A DNA stretch of 20,667 bases. Origin: a bacterium. Lineage in GTDB: Bacteria > B130-G9. The stretch spans positions 1 through 20,667 of the forward strand of contig DATLAJ010000090.1 of the NCBI GenBank assembly GCA_035527515.1, in the 5' to 3' direction. Positions 1-7,328 of this stretch are shown in pieces. The notes below the pieces were generated by a model that was not told the origin of the DNA, did no database searches, and saw only the letters and a program-made list of their open reading frames with translations. Position 1 is the first letter of the stretch; each line of letters starts with the position of its first letter. The position numbers were made by a program, and so were the translations under genes.

Positions 1-1
1 G

Positions 2-163
2 GAGACGTTCCGCTACTCGTTGGCGTATGCGCCCTCCGTCCTGCCTTCGGTGGACAGGATACGTTACTCCGTCTATACCACGGACATCGACGTCAATGCC
101 CCGCCGACTGACGAGGAGATCATCACCTCGAACGTCGCGACGGCCGAGGTGACGCTGGACTGA
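2..163 (+). CDS. C-terminal end of a secreted protein, paralogue of the next gene (partial at window start)
   Basis: The window opens inside a reading frame that ends with TGA at 161-163. Its 53 visible residues match the last 53 residues of the protein at 233-1681 at about 44 positions, including the segments DRIRYSVYTT and NAPPTDEEI. The two genes are therefore tandem duplicates. The fragment is the end of a C-terminal beta-rich region, and nothing of the front is visible. From its paralogue it is inferred to be an exported protein of unknown function. No catalytic motif is seen. Only 69 bases separate its stop from the next start. Confidence 0.8.
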   Translation, partial: ETFRYSLAYAPSVLPSVDRIRYSVYTTDIDVNAPPTDEEIITSNVATAEVTLD

Positions 164-232
164 GGATCATTGCACTATCGCCATATAGATTTGCGGGAGA
201 GTCACAATCGATAACATGAAAGGGGCAAAACC

Positions 233-1681
233 GTGAGAACAACCACAAGAACCAATGCCGTATTGTATCTTCTCTGCGCCGCCGCTCTGTCCGTTTCCAT
301 CATCGCAAATGCCCAGGTTGTCGATGGGGACCTGACGTATTGGCGGTATGAAGACACGCCGGAGGTCGTGGACACGATGGGGCTTGGACGCTTCGATGAC
401 GGGAGTATTGTGGCGGTCGGGGCGGACTACACGTCGGTATTCGACGGCGACGGATGGAGCATACTGGGTGCAGCTGAAGAGCAGGGATTCGTAGCGATGA
501 TAGCCCAGGGCCCGGACGGCAAGGTGTGGTTTAGAACCTGCCCTAGTTACCAGACTTACACGAACGGCTATTGGGACAGAGAAGGCCTCCATATATCGCA
601 ACAATTCAGCGGCTCTTGGGCTACCGACTCCTGGCTGATTGCAATAGATGCATGGCGTGGCAAGCACTATCTGTTCTTTACTTGGACCCCGAGCTATTAC
701 GCGGGAGTTTATGCATATTGCGACCCTTCCTGCGATGATATGCGTTGCGTAGCGCGTGTGTATGCCCCTCCTTGGCCCTACGGAGACGAGAGGATACCTG
801 AGCCCCAGTGCATATCGGGTGATTATCTGATGGTCTATTCTTCTTGGGTGGTTAGATTGATCCGCATCCCGAGCTGGCAGATCTGGGACATAGACCGGTC
901 TGATTTGTGGTCTGTTGGTTGGTGTATACCTGCCGGTGAGCACGATTATTCCTGGGTGAATTGCCGGGAAACTCCCAGCCAGGCTCCCGGGTTGCTGCAA
1001 CTGGACTGCAAAAGGTGGGAAGCCATTTCTGTTCCTTGGCTTGAGGGAGTGTCGATCGATTGCTTGGCCCTGGACTGGCGAGGGTTGTGGGTTCTCGGCT
1101 CAGACACGGAAACGGATCCTGCCTTTATGGTAGCCTTGTGGTCGTTCCAGACTCAAGACCCGGACGTCGTCCGGAGCCTCTCGAAGGAAGTCGGCACGTC
1201 CGGCTCGTCCGGCTCGCCTAATCGGCTTGCTCTCCCCTCAATGACTGTCACGGAGGGCGGCGCTCTTTGGTTCGCCACGGACAAAGCGGTTGTGAAATGG
1301 ACGCCCGATCCCGAGCTGATCCCGATGCCGTATGAGGCGCGGGTTGAGGCGCGGGCGACCGAGGACCGGACGGTTCAGGTGGAGATAGAGTTCGACAACC
1401 TGCGGATCATAAGAAACGATGCGATGCTGCACCTCAAGGCAGAGTATCTGCGCGAGGGAGAGGATGAACCCATCCCCCTGCAAGACCATATAAGCGTCTA
1501 TCACGAGTTTCAGCCACAGGAGACGTTCCGCTACTCGTTCGAATATGTTCAGTTCGTGCTACCGTCAATGGACAGGATACGCTACTCCGTCTATACAACT
1601 TATATCGACGTCAACGCCCCGCCGACTGACGAGGAGATCGTCACCTCAAACGTCGCGACGGCCGAGGTGAGGCTGGATTAG
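233..1681 (+). CDS. Secreted protein with degenerate propeller-type repeats and a beta-rich C-terminal domain
   Basis: The 482-residue protein starts at GTG 233, behind an AAAGGGG ribosome site about 7 bases upstream. An ATG at 215 is followed by a stop after six codons. The N-terminus is a classic signal peptide: basic residues, then a hydrophobic stretch LYLLCAAALSVSIIA, with likely cleavage after ANA near residue 28. The mature part carries loose W-rich repeats of the kind found in two-component regulator propellers, such as DGSIVAVGADYTSVFDGDGW near the start and GGALWFATDKAVVKW near residue 350. The middle is too divergent to count blades. From about residue 365 a separate beta-rich domain follows, shared with the truncated gene at 2-163. 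No enzyme motif, lipobox or membrane anchor is seen. It converges on rsmD with a 39-base gap. The role is unknown; a surface or periplasmic binding protein is a guess. Confidence 0.8.
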   Translation: MRTTTRTNAVLYLLCAAALSVSIIANAQVVDGDLTYWRYEDTPEVVDTMGLGRFDDGSIVAVGADYTSVFDGDGWSILGAAEEQGFVAMIAQGPDGKVWFRTCPSYQTYTNGYWDREGLHISQQFSGSWATDSWLIAIDAWRGKHYLFFTWTPSYYAGVYAYCDPSCDDMRCVARVYAPPWPYGDERIPEPQCISGDYLMVYSSWVVRLIRIPSWQIWDIDRSDLWSVGWCIPAGEHDYSWVNCRETPSQAPGLLQLDCKRWEAISVPWLEGVSIDCLALDWRGLWVLGSDTETDPAFMVALWSFQTQDPDVVRSLSKEVGTSGSSGSPNRLALPSMTVTEGGALWFATDKAVVKWTPDPELIPMPYEARVEARATEDRTVQVEIEFDNLRIIRNDAMLHLKAEYLREGEDEPIPLQDHISVYHEFQPQETFRYSFEYVQFVLPSMDRIRYSVYTTYIDVNAPPTDEEIVTSNVATAEVRLD

Positions 1682-1720
1682 CGAGCTTGCCGACTCCATC
1701 GCCGGCCCAGCGGGATGTTA

Positions 1721-2374
1721 CTATTGGACTTTGCTTGCGGCGCGTCCGGCAACCGCGCCTGCAACTGCGTGACCTGCCGCCAGCAAGAGGATGGTATCGC
1801 CGATCTTCTTCTCTCGAATTGGAAAGCCTACTGGCAGCTCAACTCCTAGCAGCTCGCGCCTCGACACCTGAATTACTAACGCCCGTCTCGGCAAGCGCTC
1901 ACGATGAAAAAGGATGTGGACAAGTATCGAGAGATAGCCCTTTTCATAAGGTGGATCGGCGAAAATGATGTCGAACTCGGGCAGGTCGCATCTTCGCTTG
2001 AGGAATGAGATAGCATCCATAGGGAATACCTTGCAGGACGCCTCGGCCCCCGCCAAGTCAATGTTCGAGCGAAGCACCCTCAGGACTGCCCGGTCGCTCT
2101 CCACAAACGTGCCCGACGAGGCGCCCCTGCGAAGCGCCTCGAGCCCAACCGAGCCGGTCCCGGCGAAGAGGTCCAGAAACGAGGCGCCTGGGACGTTTGT
2201 TGCTATGGTGTCGAAGAGAACCTTCCGAACGAGACTGGAAGTTGGCCTGATATGTAATGATTTCTGCGACACGATAGTCCCCCGTATTATTCGAGGTTTG
2301 CCGCTGCGCAATGTGCGCGCATTGTCTTGCCGTAGGCCCTTGAACGGGTGAACTTCCTCAAGTGCTGACCTCAA
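1721..2374 (-). CDS. rsmD: 16S rRNA (guanine-N2)-methyltransferase RsmD
   Basis: RsmD transfers a methyl group from S-adenosylmethionine to N2 of G966 (E. coli numbering) in 16S rRNA during 30S assembly. The family signs are in order: PRIIRG at residues 27-32, RPTSSLVRKVLF at 43-54, the SAM-binding loop DLFAGTG at 68-74, an acidic ribose-binding strand VESD at 91-94, and the catalytic DPPY at 140-143. At 217 residues it is slightly longer than usual. The listed start is TTG, and the first 25 or so residues precede the conserved core. A second in-frame TTG at 2311 would give a more typical length; neither has a convincing ribosome site. It is the last gene of the minus-strand cluster, 25 bases after the cysteine desulfurase stop. 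The last residues (AVAGAVAGRAASKVQ) are low complexity. Confidence 0.92.
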   Translation of the reverse strand: MRSALEEVHPFKGLRQDNARTLRSGKPRIIRGTIVSQKSLHIRPTSSLVRKVLFDTIATNVPGASFLDLFAGTGSVGLEALRRGASSGTFVESDRAVLRVLRSNIDLAGAEASCKVFPMDAISFLKRRCDLPEFDIIFADPPYEKGYLSILVHILFHRERLPRRALVIQVSRRELLGVELPVGFPIREKKIGDTILLLAAGHAVAGAVAGRAASKVQ

Positions 2375-2399
2375 ACATTGAACCGTTGGATGCTGGGCG

Positions 2400-3617
2400 C
2401 TACTTGGCGATGTGCTCCATCGCTTCGCAGAGCGCCTCGCATTCCTCTATGTTGGTATATGGTCCGAACGATGCGCGGACAACGTCGTCCCCTCCACGGG
2501 TGCTGAACCAGTAATGGACGCAGTTCTTGCCCGCGCGAACCATGACGTTGAACTCGTCGTTGAGTCGCTTGGCGACCTTGCGAGCGTCTATCCCCTCGAC
2601 CCGGAAAGACAGTATGGTGCCGCGCTTGCGAGCGTCCTGCGGGCCGATGATTGAGATTCTGGGTATTCTGAGCAGCCTTTCGGTCGCAAACTCGTTCAAT
2701 GAGATGACGTGGGAGTTGATGTTCTCCTGCCCGATCGATTGGATCGTTCCGAGGGCTGCTGCGAGGCCCATGACGCCGGGGCAGTTCTGCAAGCCAGCCT
2801 CAAGACGTTGAGGCAGTTCGGTGTAAATTGGGCCCTTTCTTCTGGATATCCATAGGGCTGTTCCGCCTCCAACTAGGAAGTGGCCGAGTTTCTTCAGTAG
2901 GTGAAACTTACCGTAAAGGACGCCGACACCCGACGGGCCGAGAGCCTTGTGTGACGAGAATGCGAGAAAATCACAGTCCCAGTCTTGAACGTCGAGCTTG
3001 TGCGTGAGTGGGCTTTGGGCGGCGTCAACGATGACGATGGCGCCCTGCTCGTGTGCAGCGTTCGCGATCTCGCGAATCGGGAACTCGGTTCCAGTCAAGT
3101 TTGATTTGTGCAGCACGCTGACAAGCCTGGGCCTCTCAACTTCCAGGGCCTCTTGGAAGGCATCGAAGTCGAACGTCGAATCGGGCCTTGTCCTGACGAA
3201 TGAGAGCCTAATCCGTCCTTTCTGTTCGAGGCAGAGCCAGGGCAGCGTGTTTGAGTTGTGCTCGAAATCTGAGATCAACACGCAGTCGTTGTTCTCGAAC
3301 GGGTATGACCCCGCGATGAGGTTGATCGCCTCCGTAGTGTTCTTTGTGATGACGATCTCCTTTGCGGAGCTGGCATTCAGGAAGCTCGCGATCGTCTCAC
3401 GGGACCGCTCCCAAGCATCGGTCGCAAGCTGCCCGAATCTATGGTCTGCGCGGCCGACGCATCCGGGAAACTGCGTGTAGTAGCGCAGCTGCTCGTCGAT
3501 GGCCGCCTGGCAGATCGCTGTCGTGCATGCGCTATCGAGATAGACAAGAGGCTTGCCGTTGAAGCTCTGTCCAATCCCAGGGAACTCTTTCCGCACACCG
3601 TTGACATCATACTCCAT
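2400..3617 (-). CDS. SufS-like class V aminotransferase / cysteine desulfurase
   Basis: This is a PLP-dependent fold-type I enzyme of 405 residues, the usual length for group II cysteine desulfurases, which take sulfur from cysteine as an enzyme-bound persulfide. Visible motifs are VYLDSACTT at 25-33, the cofactor-stacking EHNSN at 119-123, VDAAQ at 197-201, the PLP lysine K224 in AFSSHKALGPSGVG, and a loop cysteine C366 in RAGKNCVHYW. C366 sits where SufS has its sulfur-carrying cysteine, which supports desulfurase over lyase or transaminase. The start ATG has AAAGGA seven bases upstream. It follows the small membrane protein by 18 bases and a PP-loop ATPase beyond that. It is not with sufBCD genes, so its partner is inferred to be the PP-loop enzyme. 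The N-terminal motif (SACTT, not NAATT) departs from housekeeping SufS. Confidence 0.85.
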   Translation of the reverse strand: MEYDVNGVRKEFPGIGQSFNGKPLVYLDSACTTAICQAAIDEQLRYYTQFPGCVGRADHRFGQLATDAWERSRETIASFLNASSAKEIVITKNTTEAINLIAGSYPFENNDCVLISDFEHNSNTLPWLCLEQKGRIRLSFVRTRPDSTFDFDAFQEALEVERPRLVSVLHKSNLTGTEFPIREIANAAHEQGAIVIVDAAQSPLTHKLDVQDWDCDFLAFSSHKALGPSGVGVLYGKFHLLKKLGHFLVGGGTALWISRRKGPIYTELPQRLEAGLQNCPGVMGLAAALGTIQSIGQENINSHVISLNEFATERLLRIPRISIIGPQDARKRGTILSFRVEGIDARKVAKRLNDEFNVMVRAGKNCVHYWFSTRGGDDVVRASFGPYTNIEECEALCEAMEHIAK

Positions 3618-3635
3618 GCTTCTGTCCTTTCACTG

Positions 3636-3848
3636 CTAGCTTCCTGCTGTCTTGCGTTTCGTCCTAATCAGCGCCGAGGGAAGGCTCGCGAAGAACCGCA
3701 TCACGCGCCAGTAAAGCGCAAACCATCGTGGGTCTCTGATGACGAGAAAGGTCAGAGCACAAAAGCCTGCGCCCCCGAAGAGAATGCTCACCCAGAGGAA
3801 CCTAAGGATGGTGCACTTCTTAGTCTTCACCGGGCGCTCCTGTGTCAA
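3636..3848 (-). CDS. Small single-helix membrane protein in the sulfur-transfer cluster
   Basis: The predicted product is 70 residues and not a family I recognise. It has a basic N-terminus (VKTKKC), one hydrophobic segment at about residues 15-38 (ILRFLWVSILFGG and on), then a W/F-rich amphipathic stretch and a basic tail. That suggests a one-pass inner-membrane protein. Its start lies inside the end of the upstream PP-loop gene, a 29-base overlap. The TTG at 3848 has GAGGAGG seven bases upstream. An in-frame GTG at 3830 has AGGAG six bases upstream and would give 64 residues with an 11-base overlap. Both are good sites, and the overlap favours translational coupling. It ends 18 bases before the cysteine desulfurase. 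The packing, coherent membrane topology and ribosome sites argue that it is real; no function is claimed. Confidence 0.6.
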   Translation of the reverse strand: MTQERPVKTKKCTILRFLWVSILFGGAGFCALTFLVIRDPRWFALYWRVMRFFASLPSALIRTKRKTAGS

Positions 3849-4629
3849 GCCATTGCCTCCTCTTGGCGAGTATTTTGGATAGCTCCAGTCCCTTATCCTC
3901 GAAATAAGAGTCGATGAGCTTCTTTGCCCAGGGCAAGTTCTTCTTCAGGTGCTCAAGGACATCCTCTTGCCTGTGTGGATAGAACGGATTGTCGGAAAAC
4001 AGCACATCGAAGAACGCGAAGAGACAGAACGGCTGCTTGTGGATGTGGGAGCCTTTTGCACCTGGGACACGGACGCGGGTGCCGAAATCGATGCCTAGTT
4101 CGGCGAGCCTCGCGTCCTCCGCCTCGGTTGAGAACTCGTAGGCGGGGCTGGTGAAGTCGATGTAGTAATCCATGTAGTAGTCGTGCAGAACTTTCAACGT
4201 GCCCTCCATCTGCTCAGGGTGCTGTCCCTGTGCCCGCATCGAGCCGTCCGAGTGGGCAAAGATGTCGTTCTCGAGGCAGTAGCAGATCGCCCGAGTGTGC
4301 ATGACCAGTTTACAGCTCATACAGACCAGGTTGAACTGCCTCGCATTTCGCACCTGGGATGCCAGCCACCACTTGCGGATGTTCACAAGATCGTGCCTGA
4401 CTCGCTCTGGCCCGAAGAGGTCGATCAGCCGGCGGGCGGATTTCCGAGCGTTCCTAAGAAAGAGGTCCGCCCCGTAGTCGAACGTTATCAGCTGGACGGC
4501 GTCGAACTTATCGAGCAAGAGGCAGGCCACAAGCGTCGAATCAACGCCGCCCGAGAACATGACGCTGGCCTTCCTGCCCAATTCCTTGACCTCCTTAAGT
4601 GTCAGCCCGATCCCATCCCAGATGACCAA
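3820..4629 (-). CDS. PP-loop ATP pyrophosphatase, probable sulfur-transfer enzyme
   Basis: The product has the PP-loop signature SGGVDS at residues 26-31, near the N-terminus as in QueC, TtcA and MnmA-type enzymes. These enzymes adenylate a substrate with ATP, releasing pyrophosphate, so that sulfur or nitrogen can attack. A CxxC pair (C103 and C106, in LVCMSCKLVMH) lies where such enzymes bind metal or carry sulfur. More cysteines follow at 116 and 118, and an H/C-rich stretch GSHIHKQPFCLF lies near 193-204. I cannot place it in a named subfamily. Its company with a cysteine desulfurase suggests thiolation of a tRNA or small molecule (inference). The listed start is TTG at 4629, with no clear ribosome site. 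An in-frame TTG at 4581 has AAGGAGGT seven bases before it and gives a 253-residue protein starting just ahead of the PP loop, which I find the more likely start. Confidence 0.85.
   Translation of the reverse strand: MVIWDGIGLTLKEVKELGRKASVMFSGGVDSTLVACLLLDKFDAVQLITFDYGADLFLRNARKSARRLIDLFGPERVRHDLVNIRKWWLASQVRNARQFNLVCMSCKLVMHTRAICYCLENDIFAHSDGSMRAQGQHPEQMEGTLKVLHDYYMDYYIDFTSPAYEFSTEAEDARLAELGIDFGTRVRVPGAKGSHIHKQPFCLFAFFDVLFSDNPFYPHRQEDVLEHLKKNLPWAKKLIDSYFEDKGLELSKILAKRRQWLDTGAPGED
4589..4596 (-). promoter_or_regulatory. Near-perfect Shine-Dalgarno that argues for a downstream start of the PP-loop gene
   Basis: On the minus strand the octamer AAGGAGGT is seven bases upstream of an in-frame TTG at 4581-4579. 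The annotated start at 4629 has no such site. The octamer also encodes residues K12-E13-V14 in the longer reading, so chance occurrence inside a coding region remains possible. Confidence 0.5.
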
Positions 4630-4939
4630 TGAGGAATCTGCACGACAGTAACACAGGCGGCGATCTTTTCAAGGCAGGCCTTGCCCTTAGTGCCCTTCTT
4701 GGATCAAGCTGACATCAGATCAGCTATCCGCGAAGGACGCCAAGAAACACGAAGAACGCCGGGCAGAGAATCCTGCCATTGGTGTTCATTGGTGGTTTCC
4801 GTCAGAAAGGGCGGGGCTAGGAGGCTGTCCCGAAAGTATTCACGTGTGTTGAGGTAAGGATTTGGCGGTTCGTTTTCTGCGAAACGACTATCAGGGTCGG
4901 TCAAAGAGACCTGCTTCGCACTGCTACGCGCCGCTGAGA
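4630..4939. other. Intergenic region between the divergent-from-nothing ends: PP-loop gene start and FG-GAP gene stop
   Basis: These 310 bases lie upstream of the PP-loop gene and downstream of the FG-GAP protein gene, both on the minus strand. They must hold the promoter of the sulfur-transfer cluster, but I see no convincing -35/-10 pair. A short minus-strand reading frame at 4704-4904 exists, but it runs through a repeat element and has no protein-like character, so I do not call it a gene. The notable content is the dispersed repeat at 4729-4798. Confidence 0.5.
4729..4798 (-). repeat. Degenerate dispersed intergenic repeat (CACCAATGAACACCAATGG / TTCGTGTTTCTTGGCGTCC type)
   Basis: Read on the minus strand, the segment has the tandem-like run CACCAATGAACACCAATGG, a small hairpin (GGCAG, six-base loop, CTGCC, at 4762-4777), then TTCTTCGTGTTTCTTGGCG and CTTCGCGG. 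I recall this pattern of short near-repeats in the intergenic regions of many unrelated environmental bacteria; I could not check this here. It has no coding signal. It sits between a gene start and a gene end, as such elements usually do. Confidence 0.5.
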
Positions 4940-6976
4940 TTATTGCAGCGTGAATGTGGCCCCGCCAATATCGGAGAATGGCGTGAGCGTGCCCGGCTCA
5001 ACGAGCGCGGAGAAGAGCGTGAACTGGCCAACGGCGTCGAACGGCGTCCCGGTGGGCAGATTGACCATGAACGCGTCGAACTCAAGATTCCAGTCGGCCG
5101 GCGTCGGGAAGGCCGATAGGAGCGGATAGACCCCCGCCAGCCACATCGGATCGACCCCGAAATCAGTCGGCGACCAGAACCCCCCGTCCGGCCCCAGCAG
5201 AACCACGTAGAAGTCCGCCGTCATCGAGTAGTAGGGCAGGGCGACGTCGAGCGAAATCGTGATAGTGTTACCTGCCGGAGAATAAGCCTCTTTGTCCGTC
5301 GAGATGCCCACAAACGGGTCCCCCGCAAGCGAGAAGGTAAAGACGGCCAGATTGGACACAAAGTCAAGAGTCCCCATCTGGCAGGCAACCATCCGAACTG
5401 TGTAATCGCCGGACTTGGCTATCATCGGGACCTGGCAGGGCAGAGGCGTTGCTAAGACTCGCGTCGTCTCGTCGTGCCCCGTCTCCACCAGCACGCCGGT
5501 ATCGTAATAGGAGATCCCCTCGGTCCATTCGCCCGTCGCAGAAGCCGACCAGTGCCTCTCCTCAGGCCCGCCGAGGTCGAAGGTTAAAACCACGAAGAGG
5601 TCCGCCAGCACGGACAAGCTGCTGTTCGTAACACTGACGTCGATCTCGAGAGTGTCTCTGAATTGGTAGCTATCGGAATCAGTCGAGACATCCACTGCGA
5701 TTCCGGGGGGCGGCCCTGCGCTCTCGCCGAAGATAAGATATGCTTGACCGGCGTGTTCGCCGCCCTCGTTGTTGGTATGCGCCCCGATGATAAGGTCGTC
5801 GAGGCCGTCGCCGTTCACATCGCCCGCGCCAGAGACCGAGTATCCCGCGGAATCCAATTTCGCCTCGCCTAGGAATGATGCGTCTGCGTTCGCAAGGCTG
5901 GTACGCATAGCCCAACCCGACGCCTTGCCAAAGATCAGATACGCCTGACCAGCCAAATCACCAGCTTCACTGTTAGACCAAGCCCCGATGACAAAGTCGT
6001 CGTTACCGTCACCGTTCACATCGCCGGCGCCAGACACGGAGTAGCCTGCGGAATTGATTTGCAGCTCCCCAGTGAACGATGCGTCGGAATTAGATAGGCT
6101 GGCATCCATCGCCCAGCCAGACGCCTTGCCGAGAATCAGATATGTTTGACCCGCCTGGACGCTGCCGGCCTCGCCGTTGTAGGGCGCCCCGATGATAAAG
6201 TCATCGAAGCCGTCGCCGTTGATGTCGCCGACGCCAGAGACCGAGTATCCAGCGGAATCCCATTTTGCCTCGCTCAAAAACGATGCATCGGCGTCAGCGA
6301 GGCTGGTGTTCATCGCCCAGCCTGATGCCTTGCCGAGAATCAGATATGTCTGACCACCGTATTCGGCCGCCTCGCTGTTGTTCGGCGCGGCGACGATCAT
6401 ATCGTCAAAGCCGTCCCCGTTTACGTCGCCGACGCCGGAGACTGCGCTCCCCGCGCCATCGCCAGCCGCCTCGCCTATGAAGGACGCATCGGCGTTAGCA
6501 AGGCTGGTATCCATCGCCCAGCCAGACGCCTTGCCAAAGATTAGATAGGCCTGACCAGCGCTAGCGCCCTCGCCCTTGGGGGGCGCCCCAATGATGAAGT
6601 CGTTGAACCCGTCTCCATTCACATCGCCGGCGCCAGAGACTGATGCGCCCGCGCGGTCCTGCACCGCCTCGCCTAAGAACGATGCGTCCACGTCCGCAAG
6701 GCTGGTGTCCATCGCCCAGCCAGACGCCTTGCCAAAGAACAGATACGTTTGACCAGCGTACGTGCCATTGGGCAGCGACACGATGGCGAAGTCATCGTAA
6801 CCGTCGCCGTTGATATCGCCGACGTTTGAGACACAACCGCCCGCCGTATCCTTTTCCGCCTCGCCGATGAACGATGCGTCGGAATCGGCAAGGCTCGTGT
6901 CCATGTGAAAATCCGCATACAAACCAGTGGCAGCCATCAAAAAGATCAACGCCGCCAGCAACAAAATCCTCTTCAT
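4940..6976 (-). CDS. Secreted FG-GAP repeat (integrin-alpha-like) beta-propeller protein
   Basis: The 678-residue protein starts at an ATG behind GGGAGG, with a signal peptide RILLLAALIFLMAATGLYA (likely cleavage near residue 21). Residues 25-421 are six repeats of 64-68 residues. Each carries the calcium-binding loop D-[VI]-N-G-D-G-x-[ND]-D of FG-GAP blades and a near-constant join GKASGWAM[DNR][TA]SL. Six or seven such blades close a propeller. Two beta-sandwich-like domains follow, at about 427-545 and 549-678. Each starts with a DVSTDSDSY or ISTDKEAYS motif and contains ADLFVVL or ADFYVVLLGPDG; the second resembles the tails of other secreted proteins in this window. No membrane anchor or enzyme motif is seen. 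The family is known for extracellular, calcium-dependent adhesion or ligand binding; the ligand here is unknown. It is likely monocistronic, with tmRNA divergent upstream. Confidence 0.92.
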   Translation of the reverse strand: MKRILLLAALIFLMAATGLYADFHMDTSLADSDASFIGEAEKDTAGGCVSNVGDINGDGYDDFAIVSLPNGTYAGQTYLFFGKASGWAMDTSLADVDASFLGEAVQDRAGASVSGAGDVNGDGFNDFIIGAPPKGEGASAGQAYLIFGKASGWAMDTSLANADASFIGEAAGDGAGSAVSGVGDVNGDGFDDMIVAAPNNSEAAEYGGQTYLILGKASGWAMNTSLADADASFLSEAKWDSAGYSVSGVGDINGDGFDDFIIGAPYNGEAGSVQAGQTYLILGKASGWAMDASLSNSDASFTGELQINSAGYSVSGAGDVNGDGNDDFVIGAWSNSEAGDLAGQAYLIFGKASGWAMRTSLANADASFLGEAKLDSAGYSVSGAGDVNGDGLDDLIIGAHTNNEGGEHAGQAYLIFGESAGPPPGIAVDVSTDSDSYQFRDTLEIDVSVTNSSLSVLADLFVVLTFDLGGPEERHWSASATGEWTEGISYYDTGVLVETGHDETTRVLATPLPCQVPMIAKSGDYTVRMVACQMGTLDFVSNLAVFTFSLAGDPFVGISTDKEAYSPAGNTITISLDVALPYYSMTADFYVVLLGPDGGFWSPTDFGVDPMWLAGVYPLLSAFPTPADWNLEFDAFMVNLPTGTPFDAVGQFTLFSALVEPGTLTPFSDIGGATFTLQ
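5714..6904 (-). repeat. Six tandem FG-GAP coding repeats, 192-204 bp each
   Basis: Repeat units on the minus strand run 6904-6713, 6712-6515, 6514-6314, 6313-6110, 6109-5909 and 5908-5714. Each encodes M-x-[TA]-S-L-x-x-x-D-A-S-F at its start and GQxYLxxGxxxG at its end; the last unit ends in GESAG instead of GKASGWA. Units 2-6 carry AG-x-[SA]-VSG-[VA]-GD before the calcium loop. Unit 1 differs (GGCVSNVGD), and unit 5 has lost the usual GEA (GELQINS). Confidence 0.9.
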
Positions 6977-7328
6977 CCTCTCATCCTCCCAAGCTATTAA
7001 GTTCGCAGACCCAGCCTGGCCGGCGGCGGCCCCGCACAGTTACGATAAATAAAATGCCATATAAAGCACATCCCCGTCGTGTAGGGGCCTCCGGTACCGC
7101 GGCAGACCGTCTTGTCCACGAAGATCATTCTCCTGATGCGTTAGCTACGCATTGTATCACGTTTGACCTGCCTATATCAATGTAGATTCGGTGGTATAGC
7201 GTGCCTCGATACTTCCGCTCGCGCAAGAAGAAGCTCGACTAATTCCTTTGCGCAGATCAGAAGCAATCCGCCAGCGGCTTTGCTCTTTCGTTGCATAAAT
7301 GTGGGATTGGGACTATTGTTGTTGCGCC
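6977..7328. other. Divergent intergenic region between the FG-GAP gene and tmRNA
   Basis: These 352 bases hold the leader and promoter of the leftward FG-GAP gene and the promoter of the rightward ssrA. A small A+T-rich patch near 7041-7065 (TTTATATGGCATTTTATTTA on the minus strand) is a plausible -10 area for the FG-GAP gene. A 6-bp hairpin lies at 7136-7152 (ATGCGT, five-base loop, ACGCAT). Short reading frames here have no protein-like features. Confidence 0.5.
7291..7319 (+). promoter_or_regulatory. Probable sigma-70-type promoter of ssrA
   Basis: TTGCAT at 7291-7296 and TATTGT at 7314-7319 are separated by exactly 17 bases. The mature tmRNA 5' end is at 7329, nine bases past the -10 box. 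The match to consensus is partial (3 of 6 and 4 of 6), but spacing and position are right. Confidence 0.5.

Noticed and set aside
167-1000. A 277-residue open frame on the minus strand opposite the secreted protein gene
   Set aside because: It is antisense to a frame with a signal peptide, ribosome site and paralogue. The product lacks domains and is rich in R, P and I in the way of antisense frames of G+C-rich genes.
4704-4904. A 66-residue minus-strand frame in the intergenic region
   Set aside because: It is translated from the dispersed repeat and its flank, with no ribosome site and no protein-like pattern.
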